A stretch of DNA of 46,037 nt from an uncultured Alphaproteobacteria bacterium. Its GTDB lineage: Bacteria; Pseudomonadota; Alphaproteobacteria; HIMB59; GCA-002718135. Location of the stretch: assembly GCA_902592345.1 (NCBI GenBank), contig CACJEE010000001.1, forward strand, positions 1-46,037. The letters run 5' to 3'. The position numbers and the translations under genes were made by a program. Positions 1 through 8,486 of the stretch are shown in pieces (the stretch's first letter is position 1; the number at the start of each line of letters is the position of its first letter). The notes under the pieces are model-generated. The model ran no database searches. It saw only the letters and a program-made list of their open reading frames with translations, and was not told where the DNA came from.

Positions 1-522
1 ACAATTATTAAAAATATTTCTTCTAATTATAATTTAGTTCATAGGTTAGACAGAGAAACATCTGGACTATTATTAATTGCTAAAAATTTAAAATATACCA
101 AAATTTTTGGCAAACTTTTTAGATTACAAAAAATAAAAAAAATTTATTTGGCTTTATGTGAGGGTAAACCTAAATTGAAAGAGTCGTATGTTGATTTGGC
201 AATAAAAGATAAGGACATGAATAATAGCATTCAAACAAAAACTTATTATAAAGTACTATCATATAATAAAAAAACATCACTTATACAATTTGAGCCAAAA
301 ACAGGCAAAAAACATCAATTACGAATTGTTGCTAAAAATCTTGGCTGCCCAATTGTTGGTGATCAAAAATATAATCTTAATCAATCAAACAAACAAGAGA
401 ACTTAAAACTCAATGCTCATAAATTAGAATTTGATATAGAAAATATTGTTTTTAATTATAAATCAAAACTACCAAAAGATTTTACCGATTATGTTAAAAA
501 TAAACAAATCAGTTATTTTTGA
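1..522 (+). CDS. RluA-family 23S rRNA pseudouridine synthase, 3' part (5' end outside window)
   Basis: The frame is open from base 1, so the gene begins upstream of the window; 173 codons plus the stop are visible. The translation carries HRLDRETSGLLLIAKN, the RluA-family active-site block with the catalytic Asp, and later KTGKKHQLRI, matching the family's C-terminal RxHQIR motif. The family isomerises uridine to pseudouridine in 23S rRNA (RluC/RluD) or in 23S rRNA and tRNA (RluA). An in-frame TTG at 148 is not a credible start because the catalytic block lies upstream of it. The missing N-terminus, possibly with an S4 domain, prevents choosing between RluC and RluD; RluC is the likelier guess. 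The gene converges on lipB with only 5 bases between the two stops. Confidence 0.9.
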   Translation, partial: TIIKNISSNYNLVHRLDRETSGLLLIAKNLKYTKIFGKLFRLQKIKKIYLALCEGKPKLKESYVDLAIKDKDMNNSIQTKTYYKVLSYNKKTSLIQFEPKTGKKHQLRIVAKNLGCPIVGDQKYNLNQSNKQENLKLNAHKLEFDIENIVFNYKSKLPKDFTDYVKNKQISYF

Positions 523-527
523 TATTT

Positions 528-1175
528 TTATTTAAGATTTCTTAAGTTATTTAAAAATATTAGTGAAAATTCTTTATCAAAATTTTCTTCAGTTACATTA
601 ATATCTAATTCATGTAATGATGTATTTCTAAAATTTTTAAGACCACATGCATTTATGAATTTATAATTCTCCATTTTAGGTTTTATATTAAAACTTAATC
701 CATGGTAAGTTATCCAATTTTTCAATCTTAATCCAATAGCACCAATTTTTTCTTCATGATTAAATTTTTTTCCATTTTTACCAGTAACCCAAATTCCTAC
801 TCTTTCTTTATAAGTGGTAGAGTCTATTTGATAGTTTTTTAAAAAATCCATAAGTGATTTTTCAATAATTGTAATAAACTTTCTTATATCCTTTTTTTTA
901 TTGTTAAGATCTATCATAAAATAAACTATTCTTTGTCCTGGTCCATGATAAGTTGTTTTTCCTCCTCTATTTGTTTTAACTATTCTTATTTTGTTTTTTT
1001 TTAAAATTTCATTTTCTACTGCACTAGTTCCTTGTGTATAAATGTGATCATGATTTAAAAACCAGATAAGCTCATTTTTAGATTTATTAAGTATTTGATT
1101 AACTCTAAGTTGCATAAATTCTACTGAAGTTTCGTAGTCTACTAAATCATACTGCTTTTTTATTTCTATAGTCAT
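528..1175 (-). CDS. lipB: Octanoyl-[acyl-carrier-protein]:protein octanoyltransferase LipB
   Basis: LipB moves an octanoyl group from acyl carrier protein to the lipoyl domains of 2-oxoacid dehydrogenases and GcvH, the first step of lipoate synthesis. The 215-residue product has the usual family length. It shows the RGGKTTYHGPGQ substrate motif, the catalytic Lys in EKIGAIGLR and the catalytic Cys in NACGL (C177). I chose the ATG at 1175; a TTG codon directly before it (1178) is open but less likely. GcvH and lipoylated dehydrogenases use this cofactor, which suits a cell oxidising sarcosine and glycine, although LipB is housekeeping. It is transcribed towards the RluA-family gene and away from the tRNA. 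Confidence 0.93.
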   Translation of the reverse strand: MTIEIKKQYDLVDYETSVEFMQLRVNQILNKSKNELIWFLNHDHIYTQGTSAVENEILKKNKIRIVKTNRGGKTTYHGPGQRIVYFMIDLNNKKKDIRKFITIIEKSLMDFLKNYQIDSTTYKERVGIWVTGKNGKKFNHEEKIGAIGLRLKNWITYHGLSFNIKPKMENYKFINACGLKNFRNTSLHELDINVTEENFDKEFSLIFLNNLRNLK

Positions 1176-1188
1176 CAATTTAACTTTA

Positions 1189-1218
1189 TTGATATTATTA
1201 ACTTATCTGTTATTTAAT
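1189..1218 (+). promoter_or_regulatory. Candidate sigma-70 promoter for tRNA-Leu (and perhaps gshAB)
   Basis: TTGATA at 1189-1194 (5 of 6 to the -35 consensus) is followed after 18 bases by TTTAAT at 1213-1218 (5 of 6 to the -10 consensus). This would start transcription about six bases before the tRNA at 1231. The region is AT-rich, so chance matches are common. No terminator lies between the tRNA and gshA 34 bases further on, so gshAB may be read from here. Confidence 0.35.
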
Positions 1219-1230
1219 TCTAGTAAATAT

Positions 1231-1317
1231 GCGGCTGTGGCGGAATTGGTATACGCGCAGCGTTGAGGTCGCTGTGGGATTTATCCTGTGGAAGTTCAAG
1301 TCTTCTCAGCCGCACCA
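1231..1317 (+). tRNA. tRNA-Leu (anticodon GAG)
   Basis: The 87-base sequence folds as a class II tRNA. The acceptor stem GCGGCTG pairs with CAGCCGC and is followed by an encoded ACCA end (1314-1317). The anticodon stem CAGCG/CGCTG closes the loop TTGAGGT, giving anticodon GAG, which reads CUC and CUU leucine codons. The long variable arm (GGGAT/ATCCT stem) is typical of tRNA-Leu, and the T loop TTCAAGT is standard. It lies between divergent lipB and co-directional gshA. Confidence 0.95.
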
Positions 1318-1351
1318 TCTACTTATTTAAAACTCATGCTATAAGGTAATA

Positions 1352-2689
1352 ATGATTAATAAAAACCAACTAATTGAGTATTTTTATCAAGGCACTAAAT
1401 CAAAAAATAAAATAAAAATTGGTGTTGAGCATGAAAAATTTATCTTAAATAAAGATACACTTCTCCCAGTTTCTTATGAGGAAAAAAATGGTATTAAAAA
1501 TATTTTAGAAAAACTCACTTTAACAGGATGGAAACCTATTTATGATGATAATCAACAAACTATTATTGCTCTTAAAAAAGGGAGAGAATCAATTACATTA
1601 GAGCCAGGAGGACAAATTGAATTATCAGGTGCTCCTTTAGACAATATTCATGAAACTTGTGAAGAAACTACCAATCACCTTAGAGAGTTAAAGGAGCTTG
1701 GTAATGAATTAAATTTTATTTTATTAGGAATGGGTGTTGAGCCTAATTCAGGATTAGATGATTTTTCATGGATGCCAAAGCAACGTTATGGAATAATGAA
1801 AAAATACATGAAAAAAGTTGGCACGCTAGGTCACCATATGATGAAACGTACATGCACTAATCAAGTTAACATAGACTATTCTTCTGAGGAAGATATGATT
1901 GAAAAGTTCAGAATTATGTTAAATCTTGAGGCAATTGCAACAGCAATGTTTTCTAATTCTCCTTTTGATCAAGGTAAAATTTCTAAATATAAAAGTTTAC
2001 GTTCGCATTTTTGGCATAATACAGATGCTGACAGAACAGGATTGTTACCTTTTGTGTTTGAAAAAGATTTTAATTTTGAAAATTATGCAAATTATGCTTT
2101 AAATGTACCAATGTACTTCATAAATAGAGATAATAAATACATAGATATGACACAATATACTTTTAAGGACTACCTTGAAGGTAAATCAATTAATATTAAG
2201 CATGAAGCTACCTTGAAAGATTGGGAAGATCATTTAACAACCTTATTTCCTCAAGCTAGATTAAAACAGTATTTGGAAATACGATCAATGGATGCATGCA
2301 ATTGGGATTTGATTTGCTCTCAACCAGCCTTTTGGATTGGAATTTTATATGATGATGAAATATCTAATAAAATATCTGAAATTTCAGAAGGTTGGTCTGA
2401 AGAAGATAGAGAATATTTAAATAAAAGAGTTCCTGAGGAAGGGTTACAAACTGAATTTAAAGGAAAAAAATTAATTTCTTACGCAAAAGAATTTTTTAAC
2501 CTATCTAAAAAGGGTTTAGTCAAAAGAAATTACTTATCCAAGAATGGTGAGTTTGATGAGTCTATACATATGAAAGATCTAGAGAAAAATTTAGAAAATG
2601 GTTTTTCTCCAGCTGATTGTCTAATTAACAAATTTAATTCGAGTTGGAGTAACTCTTTAATACCCATTTATAAAGAATTGATTTTCTAA
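1352..2689 (+). CDS. gshA: Glutamate-cysteine ligase, plant/alphaproteobacterial GCS2 type
   Basis: The enzyme joins glutamate and cysteine with ATP, the first and limiting step of glutathione synthesis. The 445-residue product shows GVEHEKFIL near the N-terminus, the LGHHMMKRTCTNQVNIDY block and EIRSMDACNWD, all hallmarks of the GCS2 (plant-type) family used by alphaproteobacteria rather than the E. coli GshA family. The ATG at 1352 has AAGG upstream (in ATAAGGTAAT). Its stop overlaps the gshB start by one base (TAATG), so the two are translationally coupled, which is not the commonest arrangement in this group. The GSH made here protects against oxidants such as the H2O2 expected from sarcosine oxidase. 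Confidence 0.93.
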   Translation: MINKNQLIEYFYQGTKSKNKIKIGVEHEKFILNKDTLLPVSYEEKNGIKNILEKLTLTGWKPIYDDNQQTIIALKKGRESITLEPGGQIELSGAPLDNIHETCEETTNHLRELKELGNELNFILLGMGVEPNSGLDDFSWMPKQRYGIMKKYMKKVGTLGHHMMKRTCTNQVNIDYSSEEDMIEKFRIMLNLEAIATAMFSNSPFDQGKISKYKSLRSHFWHNTDADRTGLLPFVFEKDFNFENYANYALNVPMYFINRDNKYIDMTQYTFKDYLEGKSINIKHEATLKDWEDHLTTLFPQARLKQYLEIRSMDACNWDLICSQPAFWIGILYDDEISNKISEISEGWSEEDREYLNKRVPEEGLQTEFKGKKLISYAKEFFNLSKKGLVKRNYLSKNGEFDESIHMKDLEKNLENGFSPADCLINKFNSSWSNSLIPIYKELIF

Positions 2690-3630
2690 TGAGACATAAA
2701 ATTGCAATTCAAATGGATGACATAAAAACTATCGACTATGATTATGATTCTTCTTTTATGATTGGCTTAGAAGGTCAAAAAAGAAATTATGAATTATTCG
2801 TTTATCACCCAGATGATTTATTTTTAGATTCAGGAATTGTAAAGGCTAATGGATTTTATATAGAGCTAATTGATCAAGATAAAGATTATTTTAAATTCAT
2901 ATCAGATAAAATTGAAATAGAATTAGCGGAATTTAGTTTTATATTTTTAAGGCAAGATCCTCCATTTAACATGCATTATATTACCTCTACTTATTTGTTG
3001 GATTGTTTACCGAAAAATACAATCGTTATAAATAATCCAACAAGCGTTAGAAATTGTGCTGAAAAAATTCTTCCATTTAAATTTAAAGAATTTATGCCAC
3101 CAACTTTAATTTCGCAAAAAGTTGATGATATTAATATTTTTTTAAATATTCATAAAGACATCATAACAAAACCTTTGTATGGTAATGGTGGTGAAGGAAT
3201 ACTCAGAAGTAAAGAGGGGCATTTAGAAGGACTTGATAAAGATAGACAATATTTTGAAATGCCAATTATGGCTCAAAAATATATTCCTGAAATAATTGAT
3301 GGTGATAGAAGAATAATTTTTATTGATGGAGAATATGTTGGCTCTGTTGCAAGAATTCCACCCAAGGGAAGTATTAAAGCAAATTTTCATGCAGGTGGTT
3401 TAGCTAAAAAGACTGAACTAGTTTATCGCGATAAGGAAATAGTTGAAGCAATTGGAAAAGACTTAAAAGAGTTAGATCTTTTTTTTGTAGGAATTGATAT
3501 TATTGGTAATTATCTTACTGAAATTAATGTAACTTCACCAACTGGCATTAAGCAAATCAACAAGTTAAATAACGTTAAATTAGAGCAAGTTTTCTGGGAT
3601 AAACTTGAAGCAAAATATAAAATAGTTTAA
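2689..3630 (+). CDS. gshB: Glutathione synthase (ATP-grasp)
   Basis: GshB adds glycine to gamma-glutamylcysteine using ATP. The 313-residue length equals the bacterial family norm. Visible ATP-grasp landmarks are KPLYGNGGEGI (nucleotide-binding glycine loop), the GDRRIIFIDGEYVGSVAR strand with the following IPPKGSIKANFHAGG block, and GIDIIGNYLTEINVTSPTG near the C-terminus with the metal-binding Glu/Asn. It starts within the gshA stop codon and is followed after 24 bases by bioY, so all may share a transcript. Confidence 0.94.
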   Translation: MRHKIAIQMDDIKTIDYDYDSSFMIGLEGQKRNYELFVYHPDDLFLDSGIVKANGFYIELIDQDKDYFKFISDKIEIELAEFSFIFLRQDPPFNMHYITSTYLLDCLPKNTIVINNPTSVRNCAEKILPFKFKEFMPPTLISQKVDDINIFLNIHKDIITKPLYGNGGEGILRSKEGHLEGLDKDRQYFEMPIMAQKYIPEIIDGDRRIIFIDGEYVGSVARIPPKGSIKANFHAGGLAKKTELVYRDKEIVEAIGKDLKELDLFFVGIDIIGNYLTEINVTSPTGIKQINKLNNVKLEQVFWDKLEAKYKIV

Positions 3631-3654
3631 AGAGTATTTAATAAAGGAACTTAT

Positions 3655-4218
3655 ATGAATAACAGTAGAATATTAATTAATAATTTAAAAATCTTTCAAG
3701 GCATTAATCAAAATGTAATTAATGTACTACTAATTCTTTTTGGGACAATTTTATTAACTATTTCAGCAAAAGCGCAAGTTCCTTTCTGGCCAGTACCAAT
3801 GACTATGCAAACATTTGTAGTATTTTTAATTGGCTCAACATATGGTGTTCGCTTATCTTTTTTAACTTTAGTTGCCTACTTGATTGAAGGCGCTATGGGA
3901 TTGCCAGTATTTGCTGCTGGAGGAGGTATTTTGTATCTTACTGGTCCAACTGCAGGATACTTATATGGCATGACTATAGCGGTAGTTGTTATAAGTTACT
4001 TTGCTAATCAAGGTTATAGCACATCCTACTTAAAATCTTTTATAAGCATTATAATTGGATCTGCTATAATTTTTGCTTTAGGAGTTTTGTATCTAGGCTC
4101 AATAATTGGATATAATAAAGCTATACAAGCTGGGCTATTACCATTTATTCCAAGTGAATTATTTAAAATAGCTCTAGCTGTTTTATTAATACCTACTCTG
4201 AATAAATTTATAAAATAA
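3655..4218 (+). CDS. bioY: Biotin transporter BioY (ECF S-component)
   Basis: This 187-residue, mostly hydrophobic protein has the BioY signature PVPMTMQTFVVFLIG and the GGGILYLTGPTAGYLYG stretch, with about six predicted membrane helices. BioY captures extracellular biotin. No ECF ATPase (BioM) or T-component (BioN) lies nearby; solitary BioY proteins are known and may work alone or with a shared module elsewhere. AAAGGAAC lies before the ATG. Uptake fits the biotin auxotrophy common in streamlined marine bacteria, although biotin synthesis genes outside the window cannot be excluded. The ROK kinase follows after 7 bases. Confidence 0.93.
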   Translation: MNNSRILINNLKIFQGINQNVINVLLILFGTILLTISAKAQVPFWPVPMTMQTFVVFLIGSTYGVRLSFLTLVAYLIEGAMGLPVFAAGGGILYLTGPTAGYLYGMTIAVVVISYFANQGYSTSYLKSFISIIIGSAIIFALGVLYLGSIIGYNKAIQAGLLPFIPSELFKIALAVLLIPTLNKFIK

Positions 4219-4225
4219 ATTTTAC

Positions 4226-5116
4226 ATGAAAATAGGAATTGATCTCGGTGGGACGAAGACCGAAGGTATTTTAATTGATGACTCAGGAAAAGAGCTATCA
4301 AGAACTAGAATTAAAACTGAAAAAAATTATGATGGAACAATAAAGGGCATAATTTCAATAGTTAAAAAATTTGAAAATGATTTTGGCAATTCTAAATCTG
4401 TTGGCATTGGAATGCCAGGAGCAGTATCTACAGACTCAGCTTTAGTAAAAAATGCTAATTCAATATGGTTAAATGGCAAACCATTTAAAACAGATTTAGA
4501 AAAAGAACTTAATAAAAATATAAACTTAGAAAATGATGCTAACTGTTTTACTTTATCAGAAGCAGTTGATGGGGCCGGGAAAGGTCATGCAGTTGTATTT
4601 GGAGTAATAATAGGCACTGGCACTGGTGGTGGAATTTCTATAAACCAAAAAGTTCTTACTGGTAAAAATAATATTGCCGGAGAGTGGGGTCATATAAGTT
4701 TACCTAATAGGTCTGACGATGAAAAAAAGTTTGTAAAACAATGCTATTGTGAAAAAAGTGGTTGTATGGAAACATATGTTTCTGGTCCTGGTTTTGCAAG
4801 CTGTTTCAATCTTAAACATAAAACGAATTATGACTCCCACGCCATTTTAGAAGAATTTAGGAGTAATGATCAAAGAGCAATTGAAGCATTAGACATCTAT
4901 GTTGATCATCTAGCAAGAGGATTATCTTTAGTTTGCAATATTTTAGATCCAGACATTATTGTTTTGGGTGGTGGAATGTCTAATATCTCTTACATTTACG
5001 AACATATAGATACTTTATTAAAAAAATATATTTTTAGTGACACATTTAATACAAAAGTTGTTAAAAATATACACGGCGACTCTGGAGGTGTAAGAGGAGC
5101 TGCTTGGCTCTCTTAA
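4226..5116 (+). CDS. ROK-family sugar kinase (fructokinase/N-acetylhexosamine kinase-like)
   Basis: ROK proteins here are ATP-dependent hexose or N-acetylhexosamine kinases. The 296-residue product begins IGIDLGGTKTEGI (phosphate-1 motif), has GIGMPGAVS, LENDANCF with the catalytic Asp, GTGTGGGI, and the ROK zinc site AGEWGHISL followed by CYCEKSGCMETY (His plus Cys ligands). No helix-turn-helix domain is present, so it is a kinase and not a ROK repressor. The EWGH form resembles Mak/NagK-type kinases, but the sugar cannot be fixed from sequence. It shares its terminal TTAA with the opposing succinate-semialdehyde dehydrogenase gene. Confidence 0.85.
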   Translation: MKIGIDLGGTKTEGILIDDSGKELSRTRIKTEKNYDGTIKGIISIVKKFENDFGNSKSVGIGMPGAVSTDSALVKNANSIWLNGKPFKTDLEKELNKNINLENDANCFTLSEAVDGAGKGHAVVFGVIIGTGTGGGISINQKVLTGKNNIAGEWGHISLPNRSDDEKKFVKQCYCEKSGCMETYVSGPGFASCFNLKHKTNYDSHAILEEFRSNDQRAIEALDIYVDHLARGLSLVCNILDPDIIVLGGGMSNISYIYEHIDTLLKKYIFSDTFNTKVVKNIHGDSGGVRGAAWLS

Positions 5117-6564
5117 ATACCAGCCATAGAAATGTATTTAATGTTTAAATAATCATCTAAGCCATATCGAGAACCTTCTCTTCCAAGTCCAGATTCTTTA
5201 ACGCCTCCAAAAGGGATTTCCGCTTTTGTTGTTAAGCCAGTATTTACACCTACCATTCCATATTCTAAAGCTTCAGCTACTCTCCATATTCTTCCAATAT
5301 CTCTTGAATAAAAATATGAAGCAAGACCATAAGGAGTGTCATTCGCGAGCTTAATTACTTCTTCATCTGTTCTAAACTTATACAATGGTGCTACTGGGCC
5401 AAAAGTTTCTTCATAAGTAATTTTTGCTTCAGTTGTTACATTAGAGAGAACAGTTGGTTGAAAGAAGTTGCCACCAAGTGGATGTATATCTCCTCCTACG
5501 GCAACTTTTGCCCCTTGATTGACCGCATCTTTAACTTGATCAAGAACTTTCATTAAAGAGGGTTGATCAATAAGTGGGCCAGATACTATTCCTTCTTCTA
5601 ACCCATTTCCAACTTTTAACTTATTTACTTCTTGAGTGAATTTATCTAAAAATTCATCATATACTTTTTCATGAACGAAAATTCTATTTGCGCATATGCA
5701 AGTTTGACCAGAATTTCTAAATTTACTCTGCATCGCCCCAGTTACTGCCTCATCTATATTAGCATCTTCAAAAACTACAAACGGTGCATGCCCACCTAAT
5801 TCCATTGATACTTTTTTAACAGTAGATGCACTTTGTTGTAAAAGAACCTTTCCAACTTCTGTAGAGCCAGTAAATGATATTTTTTTAACTATTGGATTTT
5901 CAGTTAATTCTTTACCAATTGCTGCTGCAGATCCAGTGATAATATTAATCACCCCATCAGGGAATCCTGCTTCTTTAGCTAAAACACCAAGAGCAAGTGC
6001 TGAATAAGGAGTTTGACTAGCCGGCTTAATAACAACAGTACATCCAACGGCAAGTGCAGGAGCACATTTTCTAGTAATCATTGTACTTGGAAAATTCCAT
6101 GGAGTAATTGCACCTACTACCCCAACAGGTTGTTTAATAATTACAATTCTTCTATCTGGCATTGGATCAGGGATGATATCGCCATAAACTCTTTTTCCTT
6201 CTTCTGCATAAAAATCAATATATGTAACGCCCATCAAGATCTCACCTTTTGCTTCAGCTAGAGGCTTACCTTGCTCTAAAGTCATAATTCTAGCCAAGTC
6301 ATCGACATTTTGCTCAATTAATCTTGCCCATTTTTGCAGTATAATAGACCTTTCTTTTGCAGTTTTATCTCTCCAATTAGGAAATGCATCTTGTGCTTCT
6401 ATTATTGCTTTAGTAGTTTCAGATGTTGAACATTTAGGAACTTCGCCAATTATTTCATTGTTAGCAGGATTGTCGACTTTAATCTTTTCACCAGAATCAC
6501 TATCTATCCATTTACCACCAACAAAACAACTGTCTTTAAAAAGTGCTTTATTTTTTAGTTCCAT
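5113..6564 (-). CDS. gabD: NAD(P)-dependent succinate-semialdehyde dehydrogenase-like aldehyde dehydrogenase
   Basis: The 483-residue ALDH closely follows the GabD pattern: VGGKWIDSDSG start, PWNFPSTMITRK, VSMELGGHAPFVVFEDA with the general-base Glu, NSGQTCICANR with nucleophile Cys289, and the terminal ESGLGREGSRYGLDDYL. GabD oxidises succinate semialdehyde to succinate. An 'ssd' gene of this kind sits in the Ruegeria ectoine cluster, and DoeC oxidises aspartate semialdehyde in Halomonas. Since this gene diverges from the eut-ehu operon across only 66 bases, aspartate semialdehyde is a plausible alternative substrate. A strong AGAGGAG ribosome site precedes its ATG. Its stop overlaps the ROK gene stop (shared TTAA). 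Confidence 0.88.
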   Translation of the reverse strand: MELKNKALFKDSCFVGGKWIDSDSGEKIKVDNPANNEIIGEVPKCSTSETTKAIIEAQDAFPNWRDKTAKERSIILQKWARLIEQNVDDLARIMTLEQGKPLAEAKGEILMGVTYIDFYAEEGKRVYGDIIPDPMPDRRIVIIKQPVGVVGAITPWNFPSTMITRKCAPALAVGCTVVIKPASQTPYSALALGVLAKEAGFPDGVINIITGSAAAIGKELTENPIVKKISFTGSTEVGKVLLQQSASTVKKVSMELGGHAPFVVFEDANIDEAVTGAMQSKFRNSGQTCICANRIFVHEKVYDEFLDKFTQEVNKLKVGNGLEEGIVSGPLIDQPSLMKVLDQVKDAVNQGAKVAVGGDIHPLGGNFFQPTVLSNVTTEAKITYEETFGPVAPLYKFRTDEEVIKLANDTPYGLASYFYSRDIGRIWRVAEALEYGMVGVNTGLTTKAEIPFGGVKESGLGREGSRYGLDDYLNIKYISMAGI

Positions 6565-6630
6565 ATTTACTCCTCTTATTTATGCATTTACTAGATTACA
6601 CTTTTTAACTTTTAATTTATAGAGGTAAAT
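6565..6630. promoter_or_regulatory. Divergent control region between gabD-like gene and amidinotransferase-eut operon
   Basis: These 66 bases must hold both promoters and both ribosome sites. The two Shine-Dalgarno regions (ACTCCTCT read on minus for gabD; AGAGGT at about 6616-6621 for the amidinotransferase) form mirror-image ends. No convincing separate operator is visible. Shared control of the two directions is an inference from geometry. Confidence 0.5.
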
Positions 6631-7734
6631 ATGACAATTGTTAACTCTTGGAATGAATGGGATACCTTGAAGCATGTTATTGTAGGTACAGTAGAAAATT
6701 CAAATGTACCACCAATGGAACCCGCATTGGAACCAAAAATAAGTAAAGATAGTGGCATGGTTGGTTCACACGGTCCAAGAAACCCAGAGTCTATTGATAA
6801 AGCAAACATTCAACTTGATAATTTTGTAAAAATTTTAGAGTCTCATGAAGTGCAAGTAGATCGCCCAACTCCTATAGATTTTACAAAAGAAATCTCTACA
6901 CCTGACTGGAAAAACGATGGCCAATTTGGATCAATGCCACCTAGAGATGTGATCTTAACAGTTGGTAATGAAATGTTAGAAGCGCCAATGTCTTATCGGT
7001 GTAGGTGGTTTGAATATCTTGCTTACAGACCATTACTTGAAAAATACTATGATGAAGATCCAAATATGAGATGGGAGGCAGCTCCTAAGCCACGTCTAAC
7101 ATCTAAAACTTATAAATCAAATTATTTACCTGAAGGTATAACTGAAGAAGACAGATATAAAAAAATTGAAGATAGAAATATGATTTTAACTGAACAAGAA
7201 CCTCTTTTTGATGCAGCCGAAATTCTACGCTTTGGAAAAGATTTATTTTATCATAATAATTTTACTTCAAATATAAAGGGTTTGAATTGGTTAAGAAGAC
7301 ATTTTCCTAATCATCGAGTTCATCAAATAAATTTACCAGGAGAATTAATCCCTACCCATATTGATGCATGTTTTACACCGATTAAACCTGGCGTAATAAT
7401 TATCAATCCAAATAGAAAAATATCTCAAGAGCAAAGAAAAATATTTGATGACAATAAATGGGAAATTCATGCTGCGGCACCTTCTGTACATAATACCCCT
7501 CCACCAATGTGCTATTCAACAATTTGGTTGTCCATGAATGTATTAATTTTAAATCCTACAACTATTTGTGTAGAAGCAAGTGAAGAAAAAATGATTAAAC
7601 AAATGGAAAGCTTTGGTATGAATGTTATCCCGGTTCCTTTTCGTGATGTGTATGCTTTTGGAGGTAGTCTTCATTGTGCAACTACAGATGTTTACAGAGA
7701 AGGTGATTGTGAAGATTACTTTCCAAATCAATAA
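6631..7734 (+). CDS. Glycine amidinotransferase-like enzyme (AGAT family)
   Basis: AGAT moves the amidino group of arginine to glycine, giving guanidinoacetate and ornithine; relatives use other amines. The 367-residue protein aligns by eye with vertebrate AGAT: FDAAEILRFGKDLF with the catalytic Asp, WLRRHFPNHRVHQI, THIDACF with catalytic His243, KWLSMNVL-like WLSMNVLIL, and the C-terminal GGSLHCATTDVYR with nucleophile Cys349. It lacks the mitochondrial leader. A good AGAGGT site precedes the ATG. The stop overlaps the eutA start (TAATG), so it is translationally tied to the hydroxyectoine-type genes. The acceptor or donor may therefore be a diamino acid or solute of that pathway and not glycine. 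Family membership is firm, the substrate is not. Confidence 0.85.
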   Translation: MTIVNSWNEWDTLKHVIVGTVENSNVPPMEPALEPKISKDSGMVGSHGPRNPESIDKANIQLDNFVKILESHEVQVDRPTPIDFTKEISTPDWKNDGQFGSMPPRDVILTVGNEMLEAPMSYRCRWFEYLAYRPLLEKYYDEDPNMRWEAAPKPRLTSKTYKSNYLPEGITEEDRYKKIEDRNMILTEQEPLFDAAEILRFGKDLFYHNNFTSNIKGLNWLRRHFPNHRVHQINLPGELIPTHIDACFTPIKPGVIIINPNRKISQEQRKIFDDNKWEIHAAAPSVHNTPPPMCYSTIWLSMNVLILNPTTICVEASEEKMIKQMESFGMNVIPVPFRDVYAFGGSLHCATTDVYREGDCEDYFPNQ

Positions 7735-8486
7735 TGAATAATTTTAAACAAAACGATTTAAAGCCGATTATCCAAAATACAACCAACCCAAGAGTTGGTG
7801 TTATTACTCTTTCTACTGATTTTACAATAGAGCAAGATTTTAGAAAAATATGTCATTCTCTTCCTATAGATATATTTTTTAACAGAATACCTTTTATCAA
7901 TCCCTTAAATTATGAAAATTATTTAAAAATGGCAGAACATATACCTGAGGTATCTCAACAAATTTTACCTGGAGAAAAAATTGATGTTATTGCATATGGT
8001 TGTACTTCAGGGACTATTGCAATAGGAGAAGAACATATATCTATGCAGGTTCAGAGATCAAAACCTGAAGCAAAAGTTACAACACCTATAACAGCGTCAT
8101 TAAAGGCATTTAAAAAATTAAATTTAAAAAATATAGCAGTGCTAACGCCATATCCTAAAGATGTTAATGTAACAGTTTTTGAATATTTAAGTAAAAGCAA
8201 CTTAACAATAGATTCTTTTAATTCTTTTAATTTAAATTATGACTCTGAGATTGCCCAAGTAAGTTTAGAAAGTTTAAAAGAAAGCATAGCAAAAATAAAT
8301 TTAGATAATGTTGACGGTTTATTTGTTTCTTGTACGGCTCTTAAAATTGTTGATATCCTTGATGAAGTTGAAAAAAAATTTAATACAACTGTAATTTCTA
8401 GTAATCAGGCAATAATATGGGATTGCTTACAATTGTTAGATATGAAAGTTAAAATCCCAGGTTATGGAAAATTATTTAACAGTTAG
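7734..8486 (+). CDS. eutA: EutA-like Asp/Glu racemase superfamily protein (hydroxyectoine utilisation)
   Basis: This 250-residue protein belongs to the Asp/Glu racemase - maleate isomerase - arylmalonate decarboxylase superfamily. It has the two expected Cys acid/base positions, YGCTSGT (C90) and VSCTAL (C200). In ehu-eut clusters the EutA member acts with EutB and EutC to turn hydroxyectoine towards ectoine; the exact step is still poorly defined. Assignment to EutA rests on the fold motifs plus the adjacent eutB and eutC in the same order as in Sinorhizobium. It starts inside the amidinotransferase stop codon and its own stop touches the eutB ATG. A maleate isomerase-like role is the main alternative. 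Confidence 0.8.
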   Translation: MNNFKQNDLKPIIQNTTNPRVGVITLSTDFTIEQDFRKICHSLPIDIFFNRIPFINPLNYENYLKMAEHIPEVSQQILPGEKIDVIAYGCTSGTIAIGEEHISMQVQRSKPEAKVTTPITASLKAFKKLNLKNIAVLTPYPKDVNVTVFEYLSKSNLTIDSFNSFNLNYDSEIAQVSLESLKESIAKINLDNVDGLFVSCTALKIVDILDEVEKKFNTTVISSNQAIIWDCLQLLDMKVKIPGYGKLFNS